Below are positions 39,954-63,932 of a stretch of DNA of 64,000 nt, in pieces (position 1 is the first letter of the stretch; each line of letters starts with the position of its first letter). The translations under genes and the position numbers were made by a program. Where the stretch lies: NCBI GenBank assembly GCA_003991915.1, contig RQTK01000351.1, positions 310,001 to 374,000 of the forward strand, given 5' to 3'. The stretch is from Elysia chlorotica (taxonomy: Eukaryota; Mollusca; Gastropoda; Plakobranchidae). The notes under the pieces are model-generated. The model saw nothing but the letters and a program-made list of their open reading frames with translations, had not been told where the DNA came from and did not search any database.

Positions 39954-42900
39954 TCATGATTTGCTATTTGATGGCTTTTTGGCTCGCCAGTCTAAAAATT
40001 CATCAAGATCTTCATCATTCACATCCTCATCAAGATCTTCTTTCTTTATTGCATCTGTCTTTGATGTTTTCAAGATGATCTCTTTTTTGACGTGGAGATT
40101 TTCCACTTCTTGCCATCTTTGTCTGCAAAATAAATAGCAAAAAATGTGGCTTATAGGTTAGCGACTCTCGTAACTTTTAGATATAAATAATGAGAATTTT
40201 TTTTAATAAGAAAAATAACTTGGTCTCACAAGTACTACCATCTTAAAGCAACTGCTGCCGATATTGCGATCTCCATACCAAATCTCTACAAAGAGTGCTA
40301 TTATTACGGTCAAGAATATTTTACAAAACTTGGTTCCATGTTAGAGTGATTTTAAAAAAAGGATGTATAAAAAATATCATCGACTGAACAGTTACACAAA
40401 CAAAATAGTTCATATATCAGTTTTTCAGTAAAAAACAAAGAAACAAAAATAAAAACAAAACCTAAAACCAATCTGTAATTAAAAAAAAAGCATTATAGCA
40501 GTATTTAGCAAAAATGTTCTTGCTCCCGTATATTATTATTGCATATCAAATTCAGTTTAGAAAAAATTGAGCAAACCAAACCAGTTGATACTTATTTTAA
40601 AAAATGCAAAAGGATACTCACATCTGGTCATCGATCTCATCTATGTTTCTGTCTATATTGACCTGTTCATCCTCTTCTTCCATAATAACTTCAGATACCT
40701 GATTAATTAAAAAAAAGGCATTTAAATTTAATTTCAGATAACATGTTTTCACCTCATTAAATAACACTCTCTCTCAAAAAACTAAATTTATAGATTGGAA
40801 AAACTCAAAATGCTGAGATAAGTTGCCTCTGTCTCTTTTTGTAACACTATAAAAATTCCTAACTGTCATAAAACAAAAATATCATTTCAAATTAATGCCA
40901 ATGTTAAGTTCATATGCCAGTGTTAGAAAGATATTATATGCTTATGGGAATGAATGTTATATTATGACACGCATAAACTTATGTTAGCATCTCCTTTTCT
41001 AAATGCAACAGCAATAAAAAAATTTACCTACAAACAAAAAATAAACATTTTCAATTTTTTTTTTGGCAAAGACCAGTAAAAGCTTTTGGCCTATTAATAT
41101 GCATTGCATAAAATTAATACTAACCTGTGCCTCCTCCTTAATAGTTTTCTTGAAAAGCTCCCATTCCTCTTCTTCCTTGTCTTTGTATTCCACATTGCGC
41201 ACCTAAATGAGACAAAATAAACAGGATATAAAAATAGAAATTGTTCAAATTGTCTTTAGCATTCTGTAAACATAAACCAAACAAAACTGAGAAAACTATA
41301 AAGATATTACATTACTTACAAATTGGGAGGGATTAATGCATTGCACTATTAGGTGTCATTATTTTTTTAAAATTCTATCATAGAACGATTTCTTACATTC
41401 TTTAACTTTAAGAGTCATAATACCAGACATATCATATGGATATGGTCACTGAAAAAAATGATTTTGAAAATCTAAAAAGCTAACCTTTGCATCCATTTTA
41501 GGGTCATCAAAGAAGCCCTCTGGCAAAACTTCTGACATTTTTTTACTGTGAGAGACCTCAGGCTTTGTGGCTGAAGGTTCATTTCCTTCATCAAAAAAGT
41601 CTGATAAGAACAAAAATCAAACACGACTAGAAACATACAATTGGTGAGTGTGGGGTTAAAATTGTAGAATAATGTATTTGCATCATAAAAGAGCCATGAT
41701 TAAAAGCAACAGACAATACAACACAGAAGCAAAAGTTATTACTCCTATCACAAAATATATATTTCCTTGATACAAATCGATAACATGTCACCATAACATT
41801 TTGCGAATCATCTTATGTAGTTGTAAATCTCATTTCTTTTTTTGAAAATTTGAAATGGACTGCAGCCACCAATTAATTTCCCACTTTTATTAAAAAATAA
41901 AAAAAAGGATGGTTTGAGATTTATTGACAAGTTCAAGGTATTCAATCAAACTTGAATCTTTTTTAAAAATTAAAGATAATGTTGTTATTAGTAATAACAT
42001 CCCTACATGCAAAGTAAAATTTGGATTCAAACCATTAGGGGCGATGATAACAGAAAATGATAAATGCCAAACCGTGACACAGATATAAAGACAAGAAATG
42101 AATAGGAAAAACCAAACAGACCTTTCAGAAACTGAAACTTATTCTGACTAAAAGCAAACAAGTGCTATGTACATCCAGTCCTTATACAGTAGAAAGACTT
42201 GTACATTAAACAAACAGCTTGAGAATCTTATCACAGTAACTTAGATTTGGTTGATACAAAGAATGCTCAGTCTCATGGATGACAAAAAAGACGACCAAAA
42301 GTGTCTTAAGAGGAGCAGGCACAGGATTAAATCTCCTCAGCCAATTCAGAACACAACAAGCAAAGGTTGTTGGCCATGTCATGCACAGACACGATTTGAA
42401 ACACATTATACAACTAGAAAAAAAAAAATGAAAGAGCAAGAGGTTGAGAGAAAAGATCTGAGCTGGGTTAAAAAAAAATGGAATGATACAAGGAAAGGGA
42501 TCAACCTGATCAAGAAATGTGAGGAAAGAGAGATATAGAGGGACATGGTCACCAACGCCCACTGGCATGGCACTACATGAATATTTTTTATTTATGCAGA
42601 GAATGACATTACTTTTTTAGATGAAGTTATGGTCTCAGTTCAGAAAGTAAAGAGTTTTTATTTTGTTGAGGGAATGAAGAGAATTATTTCATACAATAGA
42701 ACAGAAATGGTGCTATATGATCATTCAATTATCCAATCTGAAGAAGGGTGTTTATATGAGAGATATATGTATGAACATCAACAAACAAAAGTTAAAAAAA
42801 AAAAAAAAATTAGTGCAAAGGAAAATTATCAAAACATTGATTTTTTTAATTTAACAAGATTTAATGATTATGTTCACTCTACCAAGATAAGTAAATCAAA

Positions 42901-45900
42901 TTTTAAGAACTAGGATTTTCAAAAACCAGTGACCAATTGGCTTTCCTAACAGCAACAGGCATTTCGATTTGTTTTTCAAGAAGCTTTATCTTTTGTATTT
43001 ATTCACCTGCTGGAAGCCCACTTGAATGAGTTTTTGAGCTGTCTGAAGTTGAAGAATCCGGTTTCTGTGAATGTTTAGTTTTCTCTCCATCATCCTCCTC
43101 GTCCTCTGATGAAGATGATGATGAGTAAGCTGCCAGTAAAGCTGCCTTAGCTCTTTCCTTCACATCTGTTTTTGAATGTTGCTGACCTTCATCAAAGAAG
43201 CCAGGTGGTAAGCTGAGAAATATTCAACAGATATTGGTAAAGTACATATCCATGGCATTGGGCCAACTTTAGCCAACAATAACTATATCTTTTTTAAATT
43301 TGTCAAACCACTCAAAAACAAATGATTTTTGTTGCAGAGAAAAAAATGTATGTAAGATGCACACAATACTCATTGTAATTGTCTCACATTATTACAAAAT
43401 TTTCACAAAAGTTCCTGACACAATAGTTAAAGAATAATTATGAAATGAATCATATCAAGAAAGTACTATCTGACATTTAGTTTAAAAAAAAAACAAAAAA
43501 ACTGAGATAACTTATTAAAAAAACAAAAACAACTTATCTTATATTTTACCTTGATTGCTTGGAAGGCACTTCAGATTCTGAAATGAAATTAATGAATTTT
43601 TGGTAAATGTACAGATGTGTTTTAGGATGACGGGGATATATCTCTCTCTCTTTTCATCAAAAGACAAATTGGTTAAAAACAGGACCTGGATGCTCCATTA
43701 AAATTCGTGTTTATGAAATCAAATTAAAAATCAGTGATATGAGCACTGTATTGAAATCAATGATCCATTTTTTTTTTTTTTTAAATCTCTGAAGTGTTTT
43801 GAATAGATTTTTCTATTAATAAAATACATCTTCAGGTCTGATTAAAAACTATTCCACAATTTTTACAAATTTCAAAACATGAGAAAGAAAAAAATAATAA
43901 AACAATTAACTTTATAGCTTTGATAATAATGGTGACATGAATAAAATAATAAACATGGTTCACTCTTTGGCAAGAAACGACAATATTATTGACTATTTCA
44001 AATACATTTTATATCAAAGCCAATAATTTCAAGAAAAGTAACAAGCAGAACCAAATAACATTACCCATCAAGCTCAAAACTGTAGGCAAAAACAAGCATT
44101 TCAGGTTTAGCATATAAACTTGTACCTGTTTTTTTTCTCTTTTCACCCAGTCTGTCCTCTATACTCTCCTGGCCCTTTCGTTTCCCTAGAGCTGGCTGAA
44201 CACCGCTTGGTTTCAATGGACCTTGGGTTTTTAATGCTAAGGCGCGCTGAAAATAAAGAAAGAACAAATTTTTATTTCCTCATTATTCTCAGATTTCAAA
44301 TTCATACATTTATAATTATTCATTCCTTCATTATTAATTTTTTATATGCTAAAAATGTTTCATTCATTTAATGGCTATTTCTTAATGCTTGAGAGTTTCT
44401 TTCAGTGAATAAGTTTTGAATGGAATACCTATTATCTATATTGTTGAGCCTTAATGGTTTTTAATTTTAGGTAAAGATGAGCTTATTCATAGTTTTAATG
44501 ATTAAAAAAAAATAATTGAGGATTGCAGGCTTATAAAAAAGAGTGTCTTTTAAGCAATGCATTTCACTAATGACTTGTGGTACATGTATATCATAATTCA
44601 TCATCATTTACCTCCTTGTGTTGTTTGCTCAAAATATGGGCAGGCCATAAAAGATCGTTTTTTATGACATTGTTGCAAAGTACGCACACCAACTGTTGGA
44701 GGCTGTTGTATCTGTATAAATTTAAAAGGTTAAGCAAGTTTGTAATTTATCTTTTTATGTACAGACATACACCATATATTTCTATGGACATCTAAATTTC
44801 TAATTCAAAACTAGTCTGGAAACACTTGCAACTCTTACGTTTTACAATCACTGGCGCAGAAAAAAGCGTGAGGTTATGGGCGGATAAGTACAAACCTATT
44901 TGAAGGCATTGCTTGCATTTTAAATAACTATTATAAATGCTGATAGTTTCAGAGTCTAAAGAGACACGACTTAAGTAGCCAAGCAAATGGAGAAAAAACT
45001 AAGCTCTATCAGTGCTTTAGCAAAATTATATAAAAATTGATTGAGAGTTTTTTCATTCATGCAGTATTAAATTTTGAGATTTTTCAGTTATGATCATAAC
45101 ATGTACATGTAGAGTAAATTTATAGTTTACATTTTTTTCTTAACACAAATTCTTATGGAAACTTTTTGCAATGATTATACATAAAAATAATAGTAATTAA
45201 AAATTGCATCAAATTGCATATTAAAACGGATTTGGGCAAGGCCTAATTTTGACACTGTTTTGACAGAAATCGATTTGCTTATAAATTATTTTTAAGTCAA
45301 ATAGATGATTTTGTACAGTTTAAAGTTGCATTGGGTCTAAATCTATCCCAAGTAGAAAATTATCTAGAAATAAGTAGACTTCCATATTAGATTCTTGATT
45401 AGATCCACAATTGAACCACATTAGACTTGTCAAATCTAAAAGAAACCTTTACAAAATACATGAAATTAAAGCGTTTTTTTTTTAAACAAATGTAACACTT
45501 TTCTATAATTCCCTGTGATATAATCCTGCATTAAAATCATGTAATAGATATAACCATGTTTGTATACCAGTCTAATCTTGTTGGATATAGATGGAAGAAA
45601 AGGAGAGTTTGCAAGGTAGTTTTCAACCACGACTCAGCCACTGGCTCATTGTGCGGCACTAGAGGATAGAACTAAATCAAGCAAACTAGATCTTGATTAG
45701 TGGGGTGTTTAAATCTTGTTTTTATAGATGTAAGTCAGGACTAATATTTATATCATGCAGTCTTGCATATTGCTCAGACTTTCTGGGCCCTGTAGTCTTG
45801 CATCCAGCTCAGATTTATAAATAAGCCCCACAGTCTTGCATCTTGCTCAGATTTGTATTTATAAATAAATTTTCTGAGTCCAGCGATGTTGTATCTTGTA

Positions 45901-47394
45901 ATAATTTAAAGCAATGTAGGATGCAAATCCTCTATAAAGATAAAAGTCAAGCAGATACATGTATGCCTTTTTGCAGCTGCTTAAGCTTAGATCTGAGCCT
46001 ATAGATGATGCAAACTTCATAAATAGCTTAGAAACTAAGGTATAGATTTTAGTTTCTAATTTATATGTATAGCCTATTAAATTAAGCTCAACACACAACT
46101 TAAGATCTCAGAAATACGAGGCAAAAGATTGAGAGTGTCTAAATTCGCACAATATAATAACGTTTTAGTCCAAATTTTGCCATACATCCTCTATGACTAA
46201 GAGTGTTTTTGTTTAAATCAAATTCTTTGGTTGTACCGTCAATAACTCCTAATTTAATGTTTTCTAGGTCTAAAAAAACATTGTTTAAATGGTTTTCAAT
46301 AAAATAATTGTCCGATAGTTGTGGCCTGTAGTCAAAGAGGTATTAATTATGTTTGTGGTGGCTAGTAAAAGTTTGTTAATACACGACATAAATAAATACG
46401 AAATTAGTTGGTACACTATCCAATTCACGAGACTTTGAGGGTCTTCTAAAATAAGTTTTTAAAACTGTTTTTTCATCAATTTCCTCAAATTTTGACAAGT
46501 GTGGAAGATTTAACACTGGTGCTTCAGTTGGGCATACTTGAGATAATATTTACTGGGTGTCAATTTGTAACATCTAAAACTTTTCAATCATCAATGAATA
46601 TTATTCTTCATTTTATTTTCGAAATCAGGAAGATTCTCCTCACTCACATCTGTAGGTAAGAATGGAGCCTCACATTTGCCTGAAAATAACCTGTAGTCTG
46701 AAACAAATCTTTATATTTTTTTACATTGCTAAATGTGCTGTTATAAAAATTTTAAACTTTTGCATTATTACAAAGTCTTGTGATTTGTCAACATGGTATG
46801 ACATTAATTAATTTCTCTATTATCTTCTTCTTACATATTTAGATTATTATTAAAGAATAATTGCTCAAATTCAACATATTGAATATTATTAGCACGTTTC
46901 ATCACTTCAAGGTTTGCTTCACATGTGCTTGGATAGATTTCTATCTGTAGTCTTGTCGGTTTTCTTTCTCCATTTTCGTGAACATAATCATCTGTTCTTT
47001 TCTCTAGTTTGAATGTTACGTTTCCTAGGTCTAAAGATGCTTAATAAAGAAAAACAATTGCGATAGACTGCATTTATGTCCATTATTTGGACAGAAACAC
47101 TGTGATATAAAATCTGGACAATGAATTGAATCACACTAGATCTAAATATTATAGATAGATCTAGCCCTTGATTCTAGATTTTAGACCCAGTCCAAAAGTT
47201 TAGACTAGAAGTCAGCTTAACTAGATCTATTAAATGAATTAAAATACTACACTATATTTATAAAAGTGTTTAAATATCGTACTTTGCAAGTGGATGGTCA
47301 ATTCTAGGTTTGAATTTCTCGTAACTGAAGTTTTTTCTTTCATAAGACGCCTGATGTCGTCTTTGGACACTGTTTTCTTCCTGGGGGCAGCCAT
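39954..47394 (-). CDS. ZNF830: ZNF830 (CCDC16/OMCG1) homologue, 9 coding exons, frame slip in exon 1
   Basis: In mammals this nuclear zinc-finger and coiled-coil protein is tied to pre-mRNA splicing complexes, genome integrity and early embryo survival. Exons in transcription order: 47394-47283, 44711-44612, 44246-44126, 43577-43550, 43212-43007, 41600-41485, 41202-41125, 40698-40622, 40122-39954. All junctions are GT-AG and phases match from exon 1's end onward. The product is about 335 residues. It starts MAAPRKKTVSKDDIRRLMKE. Exon 2 holds the U1-like C2H2 finger (LVCVLCNNV, then HILSKQH). A Lys-rich nuclear signal (KRKKT) follows. The acidic Ser-rich middle has SLPPGFFDE, then LPEGFFDDPKMDAK, the coiled coil with KDKEEEEWELFKK, and a C-terminal EFLDWRAKK. 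In exon 1 the conserved start is in one frame and KPRIDHPLAKY is in another, so about one base is missing or two are extra near 47320-47308. The rest is intact, so I suspect an assembly or read error, or a recent allele, more than an old pseudogene. Confidence 0.92.
42240..42560 (+). mobile_element. LINE 3' coding relic in a ZNF830 intron
   Basis: The plus strand carries CSVSWMTKK-like and then KVVGHVMHRHDLKHIIQL, the HVM-type motif near the C-terminus of RTE/CR1-like LINE polyproteins (typically GHVMR). The frame is broken. It lies in the intron between exons 5 and 6 of ZNF830, antisense to the gene. Confidence 0.6.
45757..45905. repeat. Imperfect minisatellite, about 50-bp period
   Basis: The phrase gtcttgcat-nn-gctcaga recurs at about 45758, 45792 and 45832, with related gatgttgtatcttg at 45885. 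The repeats are separated by ttataaataa-type spacers. It lies in ZNF830 intron 1. Confidence 0.6.
46150..47045 (-). pseudogene. Decayed coding relic of unknown origin in ZNF830 intron 1
   Basis: Several minus-strand stretches read like real protein in codon texture, for example LGNVTFKLEKRTDD, KPTRLQIEIYPSTCEANL and EEIDEKTVLKTYF. They lie in different frames and are interrupted, so the element is broken. I do not recognise a family. It could be a mobile element, a virus-like fossil or a retrocopy. It is on the same strand as ZNF830 but lacks matching splice phases. Confidence 0.35.
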
Positions 47395-49316
47395 TTTGTT
47401 TGTTGATGGGAAGCAAATTTCCAGTAGAAAGTAGAAAATTCCCTTCGTCCTACTATTGTTTGACTTTGTCGCAAATTTGTTGTTCATCATTTTATAATTA
47501 TGTACAGCGCAGGGTGTTGTTACTCACAGACTAATAATAATCTGTTTATGTTAAATTAATCTCCTAAAAAATACGACATAACAGAGACAAAAAGACCCAT
47601 AGATGGATTATATACGTTTTATAGCCTAATTGCCAATGCATCTCACCCAAGCAAAGATTTTCATAGTACCGGTACTACGTAAGCCTATTATCATAGCCTA
47701 TGTGATATGGCCTATGTTTAATTCCCTTCTAACTGAAAAACAAAACGAAAATTAAAAAAAAAACAACAATAAAAAAACAACAACTAAGAGTCTTCTTGAC
47801 CAGGAGATGCGACTAACTTTCATGTGTATATAGTTTGGGTAAAATCGTTTATTGAATTTACTTGTAACTTTTAATAGGTAACTTTTAATATGATGTATCT
47901 GTCGTCCAAAGACTAATAGTCAACCTCTAACTTTCAATTTTGAAAACATCCCGGGAAAAACCTTCATTCAATATAATTTGAGGATGAAAAAAAAAAACAT
48001 CAATTCGTCTTTTTTATGTGGTTCATGACATTATGAATAATTTAAATGAAAAATAAAGTGACGAGTGTCAGAGTTAAATTCATTTTTCTTGAAAGTGATG
48101 TTACCTATTTTATCAATAGACCTTTTTATATTCCACATTCAAATTCGAATTAATCTCCAATCATACATTTTCTGTTGAACTGTAGCTTCTACCCCCTCTC
48201 CCCACACACAAACACATACAAGCCGCTTATCCGCGCTTTTTTTTTAATACTTTTCCCATTATTCAATGAAAGCAGACTGGGCGGTGATAGAGTATCATTG
48301 GTTGTACATACAAATAATTGACCCAGTTTCTATTTTTGCTGAATGTGTGGTGGATCACATGAGCTCAACAGTTTTAGACGCTCGACAAATCTTTTTGCTG
48401 CGCATTAAAAGTTCTTCATTATCAAAACGACATGTTTTATATACTGTTTATACCCGAAGTTGGACCGCCCCCTCCCTTTTATTCTAAAAACCAAAACAAA
48501 AAACAAAACAACAACAAAAATGAAAAAAACCCACATAAAACAGCAACTACAAGGACATTGAAAAAAGAACCATGAACTGTGAATCCACGCGCCGCTGCTG
48601 CACAAAACATGGATGAATAGCTTGTTGCGTTATGTGCCTTTTGAAGATGCACATGATCGTAAGAGGCAGCATGCACTGTCTTGTCATTTATATTTCACGA
48701 ATTTGACCTTCAATTCTATGCACCAATGAAGTTGCCCTTTTTAAAGCCATTATTAATAAAGTATAACGTTTCCTGACTATATTAAGCTTATCAGACATAA
48801 ACATTCTATTACATACTATATAAAAACAAAACGAAAACTGCAGATATAATTATATAAAAAAAAAAAACAAACTACCAACAAAGAGACAAACCACTGAAGT
48901 GATTAAAAAAAAAGTAAAGATCTAGCCACAATAACTTTCTAATAATTATTAGCAATTATAATTATGGTAAGACTCTCGAAATTCACGTAACCTTTCCAAG
49001 CAAACGTGAATCTGGGTCATTGACCTATTGCTTGTCGCGCAAAAACGAAATACTTATGTTTAACAATTAAGACATAAAAAAAAGCAAATTATCTTTATTG
49101 AAGATTAAGATTATCATGACAATTGACCCCAAAGAAAATGAATCATTATTTTGTTCGAAGTAAGAACAAACTTACGAGAAAAGTGTATAGACACACCAAT
49201 AATGCATTCGGGGATGCCGGTATATCATTTTTACTGTTATATTTTTATTCCATTTATATCAACACTTCAAACTCACTCTCAATTGAACAGATAGGCGGAT
49301 GTGTGCGTGTGTGTGT

Positions 49317-49317
<1 letters not shown>

Positions 49318-49356
<39 letters not shown>
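49318..49356. repeat. Poly(T) run after a GT microsatellite
   Basis: (GT)n at 49300-49317 is followed by an unbroken T run of 39 bases. Long homopolymers of this kind are prone to assembly error. Confidence 0.95.
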
Positions 49357-49357
<1 letters not shown>

Positions 49358-49466
49358 GAGAGGGAGAGAAGAGGGGCAGTAACAAACCAGGAAAAGTAGA
49401 AAGAAAAAAAAGAAAAAAAAAAGTTGCGGAGTCTGGAATATGAAACGTGTGTGTGTGTGGTATTTT

Positions 49467-49491
49467 GGGGGGAAAGGGGGAGGGGGGGGGG
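49467..49491 (+). other. G-quadruplex-prone G-rich tract
   Basis: Runs of six, five and ten G residues are separated by AAA and A, just after a GT repeat. The run lengths suffice for four G-tracts, so quadruplex formation is plausible. Confidence 0.6.
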
Positions 49492-52396
49492 TAAGTTGAC
49501 AAGCTCCGACAGACAAGTAGAACTTTATCTAGGCCAAAGGGAAGATTACTAATGCATGGAGACCTGTGCGTACGTGTGTGTTTGTCCAACTATACTATTG
49601 TTAGGAGGCATAAATTCAGTCACGAGACGCAAGCTGTGTGCTTGGACTTGTGAGACGAATATACATGAAAGACGTTGACTTTTTAGCCCCGCAGTGCTTC
49701 GTGCGGGGCCAGATTGACGACTAGGGATGCCGGTGGAGTTTCAATAGATACGGTAGGACATTATCACCCCAAAATGTGTCTTTTACAAGTACTAGGCCTA
49801 TACCGTTTTTATTATTTAAATATATATTTTTAAAAAACAAATTTAGTAGGACTTGCAATGTATTTTAATTATAAAGAACAGTTCCTATTTCAATATTTTG
49901 TAAACATTTTTCATTCTCACAAGTATCGAATTGATTTTATGTTTTTGAAGCTTCACATATGAGGCGCATATTACTAGCCATACTATGCGAAATTCCCATG
50001 TTTTAGTATCATAATTTACACTCGCGAGTTAAGTATCTGAACTGCTGAGGATTAGGATAGTTTGTGTCGAACATTTCAGCGTTCAGTTTTATTAATATTC
50101 CAATTCATAACGCTGGTGGTCTTAATTTTCCGATGCCGAATAATTCGAGAGGCACCACCTTCACTACTCTACCCCCCCCCCCCCTTTTTTTTTTTACCCC
50201 TAAATCCACATTGTCAGATTGCATGATACCAAACCATCATGGGAAAAGATTTGTTTAATATACTTATATTTTTATATAGTGGTTTGGGGTTAAAAATCGA
50301 TTTGGATAAAGTTTGAATTGGAAAAAAAAATAGAAAAGAAAAAGGTGGCAGCCATCTGATTTTTGGAAAAAATTGAAACAGATAGAGGGAAAAATTGTGA
50401 ACAAAACCTTTTTTAATTGTTATTTTCAAATGATAGAAGTAACCGCTAATGGTGAGGAAATAAAACACTCAGGGCCTGGATTTCACACCTCAAAGCTTTA
50501 GATAGCCTATTACGGAGCATAACGGAGTTGACTCCTCGGGAAAACTGGGGAAAGCTAGGTGCCTGTGCTAGGATCTAAAAAAAGAGAAGGCGATACGCCC
50601 GTTTGATTTCCCACGGTTGATTCTATACGTTGACTCGTTGATAGAGGATAAAAGCAAAAAAAAAACAACCCAAAAAACCCAGCTTTTCTATCCTCCCTAA
50701 CTATACAAGTGTGCACGTTTGAGCTACAGTAACAACAAATAACAGCGCTGGATTGTCCAAAACGGATCAACATTTTCAAGGAAGTGCTTTCATCCAACGA
50801 GAGACAAGCTATTCTATAGAATCTATGTGCTGCAAAAAGAAATAACACACTAAAAATTAACCTTAATTCATTGTATGGCTGATTTTAGCCCTTTTTTTTT
50901 ACATTACAATTTAAACAAATCGTTCTTTTAAACTGTCTGAACCACATAATTAATATGACGTAAAACGTTTAAACTCGATGAGTAATCATTAAAAATATTT
51001 TTTAAAGCCCTTGCGGTTACAATTGAAAGGCATTATTGTCAAATGTTTATTCTTCAATTATATTTTAAAATATCTTTAAAATTTCAACTTTTAATCGATT
51101 TATCAAAGCTCCAATGAGACAAATTACAAACAATGCGTGCATGATATCTAATATTATTTTGAAGATGAAATTTACGAGTTTCTAAAACAGAAAATAAAAT
51201 ATTATATTTTAGATAAACGTAATGAACTTTTTGAAGCCTAGGTTTATACAACCCTTTAGCGATGTTAACCTTCCATGAATTACTATAACGCCAGTGTAAA
51301 TTTAACATAAGACCCCTTGCAAATTGCACAGAAAAAAGTGTGTAACATCCATCAAGTACCGTATACGCGTACCTCAATACGATAGCAAAAGAACTGTTTT
51401 TTCCTTATACACACATGTTCAACAGAGATTTCTAAGACTCGGATGGGGATCACAAAGGTATGAACTCGAAGCTGTCACCGAGCACAACGGAACGAGCAAT
51501 CGCTAGTGTCAGCTGTCAACTTTTTTCGTTCTGCGGTGTAGCAATTTTTTTTTTCACACAACGGGGATGTATAACACTTTTTTTCCCTTACGGAAAGAAA
51601 AAAAAGTTGTGTAAAGGCTGTGTTTTCAGCATTTTCAGCACAACAATCGCGCAGTATGGACAATCTTCGGCTGAATAAAAATCACCACATTATTGTTCAT
51701 TCACCATTGACTTCGCGATATTCTTTGCCGCAAAGCACTTTGGGAAATCAAGAAATTAGATGCAATCCCTCCTAGGCTTTACTAAATGATGCATGTATTT
51801 GAACAACGAAAAAAACAAACAAACAACAAATTAAGCAATTGGAATAGAATTACAGCTACCAATTTAAGGAATCAAAGTACTATTTTCAAAAGTGTGCAAT
51901 CCATTGCACACGACTTCATTACTGATCGTAGAGTACTAACTGAACATTATTTATCGCTTCTCTGTACGCATTCTATTTTCTCTATTTAAAATGTTCAGTT
52001 ATGGAATTTAAACTTGTTAAAACAATGTTCAGACTTTTTAAGAGTTAGCTTTGATCTTGAAAACAAAATGCAGCACTTTTTGTTCAACTTGAATGTTTGC
52101 GCATATATTATAATGTCTTTTTTTTTCCTAGGAAAAAATTGATAATAATTTATCATTAGGAGGATTGTGAAATCAACACCTTACTTAGTTATCATTTCAT
52201 ACAGCGGATGAAATGTAACAATACGAGCAACACCAGCCTCACTCGAGTTGCTCTAAGAAACGATTCAAGCGATTGAAAAACCAACCGGTTTCAAATTCTG
52301 CGCTATAGCATGTTACATGCTTTTTCCGAAGCGCCATTAAAAAAAAAATAAAAATCAAGTATTGAGGATTAATCAGTTTAGCCTCGTTCAACAAGG

Positions 52397-52445
52397 TACG
52401 ATATCAACGCGCTCTCTAGTCCTAGAGAGCGCGTTGTACGATATC
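52397..52445. repeat. Perfect 15-bp palindrome flanked by a 9-bp direct repeat
   Basis: caacgcgctctctag (52405-52419), a 2-base loop, then ctagagagcgcgttg (52422-52436) form a tight hairpin. tacgatatc lies directly on both sides (52397-52405 and 52437-52445). The layout is that of a tiny foldback insertion with a 9-bp target duplication. Confidence 0.75.
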
Positions 52446-53344
52446 CATTGGTCTGCTTTTTGGTGTGTTTTCCTTTCTTCAGACTATGTTAGAGACCAAG
52501 AATACACTGTGGATAATGGAGTTATACCAAGGCTCTGCATGTACATGTGACATTTTTATGTGTTGTAACACATTTTATGATGCGGATTTAAGGTGTTACA
52601 TCCGTTATATGGAAGATTATTATATTTAATTCAGCAATGGAGTAAAATGGAAGAAATGGTTGATCACAAGTAGAAACATTTTGAAATCTTTTCTTATAAA
52701 CATTTTCCCCCACTAATACCGTGTTAGTACTCTTTCACTTTTCCCACTTGACACATTTACAGTTGGGATTCTACTAATATTGTGTTTCGTTTTTGTAATT
52801 GGAAATTTTTGTTCCGTGTAAAAAAGATGAGATGGTTCCATTAACTAATTACATCGTGTGAAAATGCTTGTGTTAGAACGTTCAATACTTACCACACACA
52901 CACACACACACAAAAGACCAGCACAAAAAAAAACACAACAAAAAAAACGAACAAAACAACAAACAAATGGCGTTATCATTAGAGCCACCTTTGTGAAGGT
53001 AGTGGGTTCCATGATCAGCACTATAGACGTAAACTTAAACTGGTGATTTTAGGTTGGATACATAAATAATTTTCTATCGTTCTTTTGTTTGATTTTGCGG
53101 AATATGGAATTTATGATGAGTTTGCCCGTCAAGCAGACTTCTGGTTAATACTTCTATCTATTATTTTTTAGACTTGATAACAAGGTGTACAGGTAAACCC
53201 GAAAGTCTCGCTGCCAAACATTATTTTCCTCCCATTCCACAACATTGATTTCGCCCACAAAAGTGCACAGAAAACCCTATTATTTTCCCATTTCATCCAC
53301 CAAGTCTTACGTCTGACACTTTTACGTGAGTGTGGAAAGACCCT

Positions 53345-53392
53345 ATTGGCAGACCAAGGCTTTACCACTTGCGCCAGCTCGACCCCCAGGAT
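53345..53392 (-). repeat. tRNA-like SINE head fragment
   Basis: The minus strand reads ggtcgagctggcgcaagtgg, then taaagccttggtctgcc. It is the same head type as at 32196-32262. It lies about 115 bases upstream of the laccase start codon. Confidence 0.5.
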
Positions 53393-53506
53393 TAAGAAGC
53401 GTTTCTTTTTTTAACCGATTGGAGGCATACGCTTATACTCGTATCTACTTCATTTGTTGGCATTCCGCAGGTTGTTTAGCGTGGACAGGCGATTGTGACC
53501 AGCGAG

Positions 53507-63932
<10,426 letters not shown>

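Larger units (their letters stand above)
47395..53506. other. Intergenic region between ZNF830 and the laccase gene
   Basis: No exon is recognised. Features include a 39-base T run (49318-49356), a G-rich tract (49467-49491), C and T runs near 50170-50195, a small AC microsatellite (about 52893-52910), a perfect palindrome (52397-52445) and a tRNA-like SINE head at 53345-53392. The region should hold the promoters of both divergent genes. Confidence 0.5.
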
